From positions 248,001-312,000 of the forward strand of contig NZ_CP146606.1 in NCBI RefSeq assembly GCF_032842945.2: a DNA stretch of 64,000 nt, given 5' to 3'. The first letter of the stretch is position 1. Every line of letters begins with the position of its first letter. Source of the DNA: Roseovarius sp. W115. GTDB lineage: Bacteria; Pseudomonadota; Alphaproteobacteria; Rhodobacterales; Rhodobacteraceae. Position numbers and translations under genes: made by a program. Of this stretch, positions 27,705 through 35,250 are shown piece after piece. The notes under the pieces are model-generated. The model was not told the DNA's origin and did not search any database. It saw nothing but the letters and a program-made list of their open reading frames with translations.

Positions 27705-27719
27705 ATCCATCATGGGCGC
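27705..27719. repeat. attL/attR-like direct repeat, distal copy
   Basis: Second copy of ATCCATCATGGGCGC, 2513 bases from the first. On the minus strand it continues the displaced dusA start (SVAPMMD) and then leaves the DusA sequence at once. Confidence 0.75.
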
Positions 27720-27809
27720 GACAGAAAGCTTGGCGTGCTGGCGAAGGTGCATGGGCGCTTGGGTCAGCTTTGATTTCGTTTCAGATGGCACATATGGCAT
27801 CACAGGCAT
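27705..27809 (-). pseudogene. Displaced original 5' end of dusA
   Basis: Read on the minus strand, the codons from 27752 give MHLRQHAKLSVAPMMD, a standard DusA N-terminus. An upstream in-frame ATG at 27809 is also possible (MPVMPYVPSETKSKLTQAP...). After the repeat core the frame enters island sequence (GGDLSYISKG, stop), so it cannot make an enzyme. It marks where dusA began before the island inserted. The old dusA promoter probably lies between here and livH at 27943 and would now read into the island on the minus strand. The 27578-27942 gap holds nothing else I recognise. Confidence 0.7.
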
Positions 27810-27942
27810 TTCGACCAGTCGTTTTGACAGCGCGGTCCCTTGCAGGCATTGACAACACCGCGCTTTTTCGCGTTTTGAGAAGGCATAGGGGTATGGGAGA
27901 TCGCAGCCATGACTAAGCCGATCAGCAGCATCAGAGGCTAAG

Positions 27943-28863
27943 GTGACGCTGCTTCTTTTGATCGAACAGGTCCTCAACGGGCTTCAGTTTGGCGTGATGC
28001 TGTTTTTGATGGCGGCCGGGCTGACGCTGATTTTTGGGGTCATGGGCCTGATCAACCTCGCGCATGGCTCGCTTTATATGGTGGGGGCCTTTGCAGCGGC
28101 GGCCGTCGCAGGCGCGACGGGGTCTTTCTTGCTGGCCCTGATGGCGGCACTGGCGGCAGCGGCGCTGGCGGGGGCTGTTGTAGAGATCACCGTGATCCGG
28201 CGCCTCTACGGCAAGGCACATCTCGATCAGGTACTGGCAACCTTTGCGCTGATCCTCATCTTCTCGGAAGGCACGCGGTGGGTCTTTGGGTCTTTTCCGC
28301 TGTTTCTTGATATTCCTGACTATTTGTCCGGTCCTGTGACCCTGCCCGGCGGGATCGAATATCCGCTTTACCGGCTGGCTCTGATCGTCGTTGGGTTGCT
28401 GGTAGCCGCAGGGCTTTGGTGGCTGACCGCGCGTACACGCATCGGGATTCAAATCCGGGCCGGTGAAAACGACCGCGAGATGATTGCAGCTCTGGGCGTC
28501 AACATCTCGGCGCTTTATACGCTGGTTTTCGCACTTGGGGCGGCTCTGGCGGGCCTTGCAGGCGCATTGGTCGGGGCCATTCAGTCGGTGCAGGTGGGTA
28601 TGGGGGAACCCGTGCTGATCCTGGCCTTTGTGGTGATCGTGATTGGCGGGATTGGCTCGATCAAAGGTGCCTTCATCGGGGCCATACTGGTGGGCCTGAC
28701 CGATACGCTTGGCGGTATTTTCCTGCCAGAATTGTTCAAACTCTTCATGGAAAGCGGCGCGGCGACGCAAACCGGATCAGCGCTGGCCTCGATGGCGGTC
28801 TATATCCTTATGGGACTGGTTCTCATCTGGCGACCCACAGGCCTTTTCGGGGCGCGTGCATGA
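27943..28863 (+). CDS. Branched-chain amino-acid type ABC transporter permease (LivH)
   Basis: Inner-membrane permease of the HAAT family, 306 residues, starting with GTG at 27943. Visible features are the N-terminal GLQFGVMLFLMAAGLTLIFGVMGLINLAHGSLYMVGAF, the loop GENDREMIAALGVNISALYTLVFALGAALAGLAGAL and FVVIVIGGIGSIKGAFIGA, the EAA-like coupling region. Four-base overlaps link it to the second permease and on to the ATPases. No periplasmic binding protein is in the operon, so the substrate stays open. Confidence 0.9.
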   Translation: MTLLLLIEQVLNGLQFGVMLFLMAAGLTLIFGVMGLINLAHGSLYMVGAFAAAAVAGATGSFLLALMAALAAAALAGAVVEITVIRRLYGKAHLDQVLATFALILIFSEGTRWVFGSFPLFLDIPDYLSGPVTLPGGIEYPLYRLALIVVGLLVAAGLWWLTARTRIGIQIRAGENDREMIAALGVNISALYTLVFALGAALAGLAGALVGAIQSVQVGMGEPVLILAFVVIVIGGIGSIKGAFIGAILVGLTDTLGGIFLPELFKLFMESGAATQTGSALASMAVYILMGLVLIWRPTGLFGARA

Positions 28864-29843
28864 TCGCGGAACGGTGGATCAATGGCACGGTGATCGCTGG
28901 GCTTCTGGCCGTTCTGATCTATGCGCTGCTCATGGATGAACCCTTTACCATCACGCTTTTGACGCGGGTGGTGATCCTCGCACTTGCTGCCGTAGGGCTC
29001 AACATCGCGCTTGGGATCGGAGGCTTGGTGAGCCTTGGACATGCTGCGTTTTTCGGCCTGGGGGGCTATGCGATGGGTATTCTGGCCTCGCATGCACAGA
29101 CCTTCACGCCGCTCGACCTTGGCCTTTTCACCCTGCCGGGCACAAAATCAATGCCCATCATCTGGTTGGTGGCCGTGATTGTGTCGGCATTGGTAGCTTG
29201 GGTGATCGGACTTCTCAGCCTGCGCACGACGGGTGTCTATTTCATCATGATCACCCTCGCCTTTGGCCAGATGTTTTTCTACTTCTCGATTTCCTGGAGC
29301 GCCTATGGCGGCGAGGATGGTCTTTCCATCTATGTGCGCAACGGGTTTCCAGGACTGAATACTCTTGTACCGCTGCAGTTTTTTGGGCTTTGCTTTGCGG
29401 CGCTTTGCCTTGCACTCGTTGTGTTCCATCGCCTGCAAGCGTCGCCCTTCGGCTTGGCACTCAATGCCGCGCGGCAGGTGCCAGACAGGGTGGAAACCGT
29501 AGGCTTGAACCCCATGCGGCTCAAGCTGGTGGCGTTCGTGATCTCTGGTGCGATCACTGGGCTGGCCGGCGCGCTGTTTGCCGATCTCAACCGGTTTGTC
29601 AGCCCGACTATGTTCAGTTGGCAGCTTTCGGGCGAATTGATTGTTCTGATCATCATCGGCGGCGTCGGGCGGCTGATGGGGCCAGTGATCGGCGCATGTC
29701 TTTTTGTCGCTCTTGAGCATTGGCTCGGGGGGCTGACCGACTTCTGGCACATCTGGCTGGGCGTGGTCCTGTTGTTCATCGTGCTTTTTGCACGCGGCGG
29801 TTTGATCGGGCTTTTGACCGGTAAGGAAGGCGCACATGTCTGA
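28860..29843 (+). CDS. Branched-chain amino-acid type ABC transporter permease (LivM)
   Basis: Second HAAT permease, 327 residues, overlapping the LivH-like gene by ATGA. It has multiple hydrophobic helices, the LivM pattern LNIALGIGGLVSLGHAAFFGLGGYAMGIL near residues 42-70, RTTGVYFIMITLAFGQMFFYF, and the late coupling motif IIGGVGRLMGPVIGACLFV. It pairs with LivH to form the membrane channel. Its stop overlaps the start of the first ATPase by eight bases. Confidence 0.9.
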   Translation: MIAERWINGTVIAGLLAVLIYALLMDEPFTITLLTRVVILALAAVGLNIALGIGGLVSLGHAAFFGLGGYAMGILASHAQTFTPLDLGLFTLPGTKSMPIIWLVAVIVSALVAWVIGLLSLRTTGVYFIMITLAFGQMFFYFSISWSAYGGEDGLSIYVRNGFPGLNTLVPLQFFGLCFAALCLALVVFHRLQASPFGLALNAARQVPDRVETVGLNPMRLKLVAFVISGAITGLAGALFADLNRFVSPTMFSWQLSGELIVLIIIGGVGRLMGPVIGACLFVALEHWLGGLTDFWHIWLGVVLLFIVLFARGGLIGLLTGKEGAHV

Positions 29844-30585
29844 GCCGGTTTTGGCCACCTTTGGGCTTTGCAAGCGGTTCGGTGCATTGGCCGCCACGGA
29901 TGACGTGTCGATTGACCTGAAACCTGGCGAAATTCACGCGATTATCGGCCCGAATGGCGCGGGGAAATCCACACTCATTGCTCAGATATGCGGTGGCCTA
30001 CGCCCGGATGCAGGGCGCATTAAGCTTTTGGGACGCGATGTCAGCGAATTGAGCACTCAGGTACGTGCACAGGCCGGTTTGGGCCGGACGTTTCAAATCT
30101 CGGCCCTTGCGATGGAAGATACCGTTTTGGAGAACGCCGTGCTGGGCGCTTTGGGAGCTTCGTCACGTCCATGGCGGTTCTGGCAGCCGGTGTTAAACGA
30201 TTCTGCCCTGAAAGAAACTGCCATGTCCGCGTTGGAGCGGGTTGGTTTGGCAGAAGATGCGGAAAAACGCACAGCGGATCTCAGCCACGGACAAAGACGA
30301 CAGCTGGAGGTGGCGGTTGCGCTGACACTATCCCCAAAGGCATTTGTCATGGATGAACCGATGGCCGGGTTGGGAGCGGAAGGGTCAAAGCAAATGACCG
30401 GCTTTCTTGATACCCTGCGCGCTGAGGCACCTATCCTTCTCGTCGAACACGACATGGACGCGGTGTTCGCGCTCGCCGATCGGATCAGCGTGCTGGTCTA
30501 TGGACGCGTTATCGCCACCGGATCCGTGGACGACATTCGGCAAAGTGACGAAGTACGTGCGGCTTATCTTGGAGAAAGCGCATGA
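29836..30585 (+). CDS. Branched-chain amino-acid type ABC transporter ATPase (LivG)
   Basis: Cytoplasmic ATPase of 249 residues. It has Walker A GPNGAGKS (about residues 38-45), signature LSHGQRRQLEVA (about 149), Walker B AFVMDEPMAGLG and a switch His in LLVEHDMD. The long helical segment after Walker A and the order in the operon identify it as the LivG type. It overlaps livF by four bases. Confidence 0.9.
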   Translation: MSEPVLATFGLCKRFGALAATDDVSIDLKPGEIHAIIGPNGAGKSTLIAQICGGLRPDAGRIKLLGRDVSELSTQVRAQAGLGRTFQISALAMEDTVLENAVLGALGASSRPWRFWQPVLNDSALKETAMSALERVGLAEDAEKRTADLSHGQRRQLEVAVALTLSPKAFVMDEPMAGLGAEGSKQMTGFLDTLRAEAPILLVEHDMDAVFALADRISVLVYGRVIATGSVDDIRQSDEVRAAYLGESA

Positions 30586-31268
30586 GTATTCTTCGAGTTC
30601 AAGGGCTTAGCGCCAGTTACGGCACCGCACGGGCGCTCTTCAACGTCAGTCTTGAGGTGGCGGAAGGTGAAGTTGTCGCGCTCATGGGACGAAATGGCAT
30701 GGGTAAGACCACGACGGTCAAGGCCATCTGCCGCATGATCGGGTCACAGGGACAATTGCAGTTTGACAACCAAGATCTCCACGCGCTGCCCAGCCATCGG
30801 GCGGCACGTCTCGGATTGGGGCTGGTGCCGGAGGGGCGGCGGTGCTTTCGCGATTTGTCTGTGCGCGAGAACTTGCTTGCTGCGGCAAGACCCGGGCATT
30901 GGACTTTGAAGACCGTGGGGCAATTGTTTCCAAGGCTGGAAGAACGGCATTCGCAGTACGCTGCGTCCTTGTCCGGAGGCGAGCAACAGATGCTTGCCTT
31001 TGGCCGGGCGCTGATGACAAACCCACGGCTGTTGATCCTGGACGAGGCGACCGAAGGGTTGGCTCCACTCATCCGTCAAGAAATCTGGGCGGCGATCAAA
31101 CGTCTCAAAGCGGAAACTGGACTGGCCATTCTCTTGATAGATAAGTCATTGAAAGAAATCACACAAATTTCTGATCGCGGTGTCATCCTGAACCGAGGTT
31201 CGACCGTATGGGACGGTGCGATGTCCGAGCTAGGCCCGGACATCTCAGAGCAGTATATAGGGGTTTAA
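30582..31268 (+). CDS. Branched-chain amino-acid type ABC transporter ATPase (LivF)
   Basis: Second ATPase, 228 residues. Motifs are Walker A GRNGMGKTT (about residues 35-43), signature LSGGEQQMLAFGRAL, Walker B LLILDEATEGLAP and a switch-region LLIDKSL in place of the usual EQ/EH, where a Lys-Ser follows the Asp. LivF proteins normally read LLVEQN here, so this deviation in the H-loop region deserves notice. It is the last gene of the operon, and a short GC hairpin overlaps its stop. Confidence 0.88.
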   Translation: MSILRVQGLSASYGTARALFNVSLEVAEGEVVALMGRNGMGKTTTVKAICRMIGSQGQLQFDNQDLHALPSHRAARLGLGLVPEGRRCFRDLSVRENLLAAARPGHWTLKTVGQLFPRLEERHSQYAASLSGGEQQMLAFGRALMTNPRLLILDEATEGLAPLIRQEIWAAIKRLKAETGLAILLIDKSLKEITQISDRGVILNRGSTVWDGAMSELGPDISEQYIGV

Positions 31269-31277
31269 CCCCGTTTT
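31260..31277 (+). terminator. Possible weak terminator after livF
   Basis: GGGGT-TTA-ACCCC followed by GTTTT. It includes the livF stop codon. The stem is only five base pairs, so the call is tentative. Confidence 0.35.
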
Positions 31278-31788
31278 ATGTGCCTGCGCCGGGGCCGGTT
31301 TGCTTGAAGGTGACAACCACGCCGCCACCGCCGTAACGCGATCCGCCGCGGTTGTTGTTCACAACTTGTCGCGGAATCCGAATTTTGACCTCTTTCTGAG
31401 CATCAGTCGGCTGCCAGGCACGATTGGTCAATACACACCCTGCCGGTAGATTGGCGTAGTTTTGGGATGGTGCCACTTCGTTCATAAAGAGGAGCCCATG
31501 CACCACCCGTTCGCGACCCAAAAAGACAGACCCAGAGCCCAGGACGCGACGCTCCACAAGGCTTGTCAAAACTGATTGTTGTCTGCTTTGCGCCCAAACG
31601 CCGCAAACCAATGTGCGACCTGAATGGTTACGAACTTCGGCGGCGACACTAATGCCACCTCCGCTGGAGTATTCCCCGCCGGACACCACATGCGACGGGC
31701 TTAGCTTGGACGTTGCTGCCCAGCCTGCCGTTGCAGCTGACATAAGAACAAGAGCGGATGCGGTTGTTTTCATTGCACTTTTAATCAT
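31276..31788 (-). CDS. Secreted hypothetical protein
   Basis: Unrecognised protein of 170 residues, convergent with livF. A signal peptide is clear (MIKSAMKTTASALVLMSAATAGWA). I keep the first ATG because GGTAACGAG lies in front of it; the internal Met6 lacks a site. The mature part has beta-type segments (GGISVAAEVRNHSGRTLVCGVWAQ), two cysteines that could pair, and a Gly/Asn/Arg-rich C-terminal tail (VVNNNRGGSRYGGGGVVV). Possibly a small periplasmic or surface protein; no function can be given. Confidence 0.6.
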   Translation of the reverse strand: MIKSAMKTTASALVLMSAATAGWAATSKLSPSHVVSGGEYSSGGGISVAAEVRNHSGRTLVCGVWAQSRQQSVLTSLVERRVLGSGSVFLGRERVVHGLLFMNEVAPSQNYANLPAGCVLTNRAWQPTDAQKEVKIRIPRQVVNNNRGGSRYGGGGVVVTFKQTGPGAGT

Positions 31789-31904
31789 AACTCGTTACCT
31801 TTTTTGTGTGTGAGTACAGAAAAGGTATCGCTGTTGTCGCGTCGATCAACATCACTCACGCGCGTCTCGCTAACTTGTGGACGAATTTGATCAGCTATGA
31901 TCTT

Positions 31905-32771
31905 TCAACTGGCACGAAGAAATTCGTCAGTCTCTTTGATCAATTCCGGATACCAGGTCTCAAGCGTTGCACCAAACTCATCCCGAATACGCTCAACTTG
32001 GGCTGGTGTCAGATCCTCGCGCCATCCCCCTGCCCGGCCTTTGGCAAAAAAACTTTTCATGCCGGTGGGCCTTTCTGAAAACCCAAGCTTCTCTTCCTGT
32101 TTTTTCATGGCTTCAAAGCTTGTCGCCTTTATAGCGTGCGCCAGTTTTGGCCGATCTGTTTTTACCCCAAGAAAGTCCAGCAACCCTTTGACAACCTTGG
32201 CCGGCTTGTCGAGCATATCTTCGTATCGCACAACATAACGCGGCAATCCTGGCGCGGTGGTCCAGGCTGTGACATGTTCATCCCAACGCCCCAAGGCGTC
32301 ATAAATGCCATTCTCCGTCCCCATGATGGCGTCAGGATTACACATCCGGTCAATGGTCTCGTCACTGGTTGCTGACACATGTCGCGCAAAACTCGGCACG
32401 ACATCAAATGGGTTGCGGACAATGTAAACGGCACCGGCGGTCACATCTGGCGGAATAAGATGCGTTCCGAGGAAAAACACAGGCTTGCAGTGAGTTTTAA
32501 CAAAGTGGCGGTTCTGCTTCGACCCCGCAATCAAGCGCAACACAGTTTGACGCGTTTTGCTCCAGTCTTGCAGCGAACGCCCTTCATATTTCCCACCAGC
32601 GGCTCTATCAAAGAAATCGGCTCGTGTGTCACCGGTTGTGAATTGGCGTAAATTATTGATATCTGGCGCTTTTCCAGGGGGCATAAAGTAATGCGCCAAT
32701 AGGCTGCGCATCCAGGTGTTGCCGGACTTAGGATAAGACGCCAGCCAAATAATACGTCGAAGATCGCTCAT
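31905..32771 (-). CDS. Sulfotransferase-domain protein (second of a tandem pair)
   Basis: Protein of 288 residues of the PAPS-dependent sulfotransferase superfamily. It shows the 5'-phosphosulfate loop IIWLASYPKSGNTWMRSLLAHYF at the N-terminus and the 3'-phosphate motif YIVRNPFDVVPSFARH near residue 140. The C-terminal FFAKGRAGGWREDLTPAQVERI (GxxGxWK-type) also binds PAPS in the family. It begins within the stop of its neighbour at 32768, with which it shares the whole plan, so the pair probably arose by duplication. The sulfate acceptor is unknown; cell-surface glycans or lipids are possibilities. Confidence 0.85.
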   Translation of the reverse strand: MSDLRRIIWLASYPKSGNTWMRSLLAHYFMPPGKAPDINNLRQFTTGDTRADFFDRAAGGKYEGRSLQDWSKTRQTVLRLIAGSKQNRHFVKTHCKPVFFLGTHLIPPDVTAGAVYIVRNPFDVVPSFARHVSATSDETIDRMCNPDAIMGTENGIYDALGRWDEHVTAWTTAPGLPRYVVRYEDMLDKPAKVVKGLLDFLGVKTDRPKLAHAIKATSFEAMKKQEEKLGFSERPTGMKSFFAKGRAGGWREDLTPAQVERIRDEFGATLETWYPELIKETDEFLRAS

Positions 32772-33595
32772 TCAATGTAGCCATATTTTTTCATGATCTT
32801 GCGGTGATCCTTACGCAAACGTTTTGCAAAGTTTGCAGGTAAATCTGTTTTCCATTGTCCTGATGTGCCTTTCGCGAAAAAACGCTCGGCCTGTTCGGGC
32901 TTCTCGACAAACCCTTCCTTTTCTTCCTGCTTGCGCAACACGTCGAAGCTGGAAAACTCGACGGCTTTTGCAACACGATCTGGTTCAACAGTAACACCCA
33001 CGTGCTCTAGGACCTTTGAAAAGTTCGTTTGTGGATCAGATTGAAGGTCTTCGTAGCGCAAAACCAGCATCGGGAAGCGCCGTTCTGCAGCCCAACCTTT
33101 TACATGTTCGCTCCAATTGCCCAGAAACTGCGCGGCAGTTGTCGCATCCTGAATAACATGTTCCGGGTTTGCCATAGCGTCAATTGCTTGCTCCAGATCC
33201 TTGTCAAAATGCCGGGCAAACGACAAAACAATATCCATAGGATTGCGCAGGATGTAAACTCCACAACGAGTATACCTTTCGGGTATTAACTCTACGCCAA
33301 ATGCAGCTCCGCAAATGTTGTGTGTTTTTACGAAATTTACATCTGCGTTGTTGCGGATGATCGCTTGTAAGACTGGATCGCGATAGCGCAAAACGGAATG
33401 AGGGTCGTTAAAATCTACTCGGCCGTTTGAAACCATCCTGTAGGTTTTAGCAATGGCATCGCCCATGCCAAAGTGCCGAACCTGATTGATCGAAAGTGGC
33501 TTGTCCGGATTGGCCAGATAGTTTGCCAGAAACACACGCGTCCACGTGTTTCCTGACTTCGGATACGAGGCCAGCCACACGATGCTTTTTTTCAT
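32768..33595 (-). CDS. Sulfotransferase-domain protein (first of a tandem pair)
   Basis: Protein of 275 residues with the motif order of its downstream partner: SIVWLASYPKSGNTWTRVFLANYL, YILRNPMDIVLSFARHFDKD, and FFAKGTSGQWKTDLPANFAKRL. It overlaps that gene by four bases. No signal peptide is seen, so it should act in the cytoplasm like other PAPS enzymes. The pair lies downstream of the porin gene on the same strand but behind the porin terminator, so it needs its own promoter in the 33596-33684 stretch. Confidence 0.85.
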   Translation of the reverse strand: MKKSIVWLASYPKSGNTWTRVFLANYLANPDKPLSINQVRHFGMGDAIAKTYRMVSNGRVDFNDPHSVLRYRDPVLQAIIRNNADVNFVKTHNICGAAFGVELIPERYTRCGVYILRNPMDIVLSFARHFDKDLEQAIDAMANPEHVIQDATTAAQFLGNWSEHVKGWAAERRFPMLVLRYEDLQSDPQTNFSKVLEHVGVTVEPDRVAKAVEFSSFDVLRKQEEKEGFVEKPEQAERFFAKGTSGQWKTDLPANFAKRLRKDHRKIMKKYGYIE

Positions 33596-33684
33596 TTCTT
33601 TATCCGTCGATTTGCCTGAGTATTTTAAGATAAGGCATAGAAGACGATCGTAGGATTGTCACCCCCGACGCATTGGTTCAACAC

Positions 33685-33716
33685 AAAAAAGCGGGAGGGC
33701 CGTAAAACCCTCCCGC
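33685..33716 (-). terminator. Intrinsic terminator of the porin gene
   Basis: On the minus strand, a nine-base-pair stem GCGGGAGGG/CCCTCCCGC (33708-33716 with 33691-33699) with an eight-base loop is followed by a run of six U. It lies 26 bases after the porin stop. Confidence 0.92.
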
Positions 33717-33741
33717 CTAAATCTTAGTCAACGTTAAGCTA

Positions 33742-34923
33742 TTAGAAGCTCAGGTTGATCGCAGTACCGAGGATTGTACCCTCTACGTCCTGGAACGCTG
33801 TCAGGTCAGAGTCACGCTCTTCGTAAATCAGGTAGATGTCCCAGTTTACGCCTGGCCCAAGATCGCGGCTGGCTGCAAGAGCATAAGCTTCACGGTCTGT
33901 CTCGCCAATTACGGCGCCACCGGCTGCAACGTTGTCTGTGTCGGACTGGTATGTCTCGAGAGAGAATTCCCAAGGTCCAGGTGCATCATAAGCTACACCG
34001 AGGCTCCAACCTTCAGAGTCACCGAAGCCACCAGCTGTACCACCAGCAACGATTTCGTTGTTGTCGTTTTCGCCGTAGCTACCACCGATAGTGAAGCCAC
34101 CAAAGCCAACAGACAGACCTACACCCCAAGTTTCAGGGTCGCCTGCTGCTGCTGCTGTAGTTGGCGCATCACCAACACCGTAGCGCGCCGAGAAAGTCAC
34201 GTCAGCAGTGCCGAAGGACTGGCTGTAGTTCAGACCGATATCGAAGATGTCGGAGATAACTGTGTTCGTATCTACAGAAAACGAGTTACCAGCGTTTACC
34301 GCGCCTTGGTTGGCATACGAAACACCGACTGTCAGGCCATTGAAGCTTGGCGTGTAGTAGGTGATACGCTGAACGTCGTTATTGCCCTGAACTTCAGTAA
34401 AGGACGAGAGGCCAGCCTGACGGAACGGCAGAGCGACCAGTGGTACACCAGCGCCTGTCGCGGCCGGGCCAGCATCAACACCCGTGAACGGGATAAATGT
34501 CGATGTCGAAGGTGAGTTGACGAACAGCGAGTGAACAGTTGGTGCACCCGTTGACAACAGGTAACCTGCTGAGTTTTCGGAACCGACAACCAGGCGACCG
34601 AATGTATCGCTGGAGATTGTAAGGTACGATTCGTCAACGCTGAAGCCGTTGTTGGCTTCGAACTGAACGTTCACACCAAAGGTCAGGCCGTTGTCCAGCT
34701 CGATCGAAGGTGAGAAGATGATTTCACCGTTTGTGTGAAGGTCAAAGCCGTCACCGTCAAAATCAGTGCCAGCAAGGCCTGGATCACCTACGCTGATGTC
34801 ACCAATCGCGACGTGCTGGTTAAAGAAGCCACCCCAGTCGAGATTCCACTCGGCGGCGGAGGCCGGTGCAGCAGCAGCAACGCCGAGGGCGATGGCACTG
34901 GTGCAGAGAAGTTGCTTTTTCAA
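33742..34923 (-). CDS. Outer-membrane porin (Rhodobacterales type)
   Basis: Trimeric general-diffusion porin, 393 residues. It starts with TTG at 34923; a near-perfect AAGGAGGG lies seven bases upstream and the signal peptide follows at once (LKKQLLCTSAIALGVAAAAPASA, first residue Met in the protein). The mature chain begins AEWNLDWGGFFNQHVAIGD. It is rich in Gly/Asp/Thr with alternating beta strands (LTFGVNVQFEANNGF, GRLVVGSENSAG, TVGVSYANQGAVN) and ends in a terminal Phe (ILGTAINLSF), the usual signal for BAM insertion. Strong translation signals and a strong terminator suggest an abundant protein. Confidence 0.92.
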   Translation of the reverse strand: MKKQLLCTSAIALGVAAAAPASAAEWNLDWGGFFNQHVAIGDISVGDPGLAGTDFDGDGFDLHTNGEIIFSPSIELDNGLTFGVNVQFEANNGFSVDESYLTISSDTFGRLVVGSENSAGYLLSTGAPTVHSLFVNSPSTSTFIPFTGVDAGPAATGAGVPLVALPFRQAGLSSFTEVQGNNDVQRITYYTPSFNGLTVGVSYANQGAVNAGNSFSVDTNTVISDIFDIGLNYSQSFGTADVTFSARYGVGDAPTTAAAAGDPETWGVGLSVGFGGFTIGGSYGENDNNEIVAGGTAGGFGDSEGWSLGVAYDAPGPWEFSLETYQSDTDNVAAGGAVIGETDREAYALAASRDLGPGVNWDIYLIYEERDSDLTAFQDVEGTILGTAINLSF

Positions 34924-35250
34924 GGTTGTCCCTCCTTAAAGCAGGATTTCATTTCCGCCGCCCCCAACGCGGGTCACGGCTTGTATTGGGAATGGGCCAT
35001 AAGCCCCCATGGAGTCAACGCAACCACCCCCGGCTTAGGCGCTCTGGCGATTCCTGTGACGTATTTCACACACAGTTTCGCGCACCACACTCAGATTCCG
35101 GCCAAATACCGCCAAACGCTCCTTATTTTGCGGGATTTTCTGAGGCTGATGAGACACGAAAAATCCGCTCAACATTGGCGCACGACTCGCTTTTCAGGGC
35201 TATCCGTGGGACGAACGCGACTCGCTCTTTTTGCAACCGAGGCTTTTGCG
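34924..35250. other. Intergenic region upstream of the porin gene
   Basis: 327 bases between the pcaB-like stop and the porin start, both on the minus strand. It must hold the porin promoter and leader. An imperfect dyad with GGATTTT/AAAATCC arms (35133-35139 and 35160-35166) is present but has no U-tract, so I do not call a terminator. No gene is seen. Confidence 0.5.

Larger units (their letters stand above)
25192..27719. mobile_element. 2.5-kb genomic island integrated in the 5' end of dusA
   Basis: Bounded by the direct repeat ATCCATCATGGGCGC at 25192-25206 and 27705-27719. Joining the sequence right of the second copy to the dusA body left of the first copy restores a normal DusA start (KLSVAPMMD/WTDRHCRF), exactly as expected for site-specific insertion with a 15-bp crossover core. 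Islands and phages that use dusA 5' ends with dedicated tyrosine integrases are known. This one holds a toxin-antitoxin pair and a BMT5-like/AlkB pair but no recognisable integrase, so it is either a decayed remnant or a cargo element moved in trans. Confidence 0.75.

Noticed and set aside
27931..28770. A 279-residue antisense frame over livH
   Set aside because: The permease on the plus strand has clear family motifs; the antisense product is Gln/Arg/His-rich without any motif.
33612..33641. Possible degenerate third copy of the AAATATCCTCG intergenic element
   Set aside because: Only a loose GAGTATTTT match with scattered identity beyond it; too weak to count as a copy.
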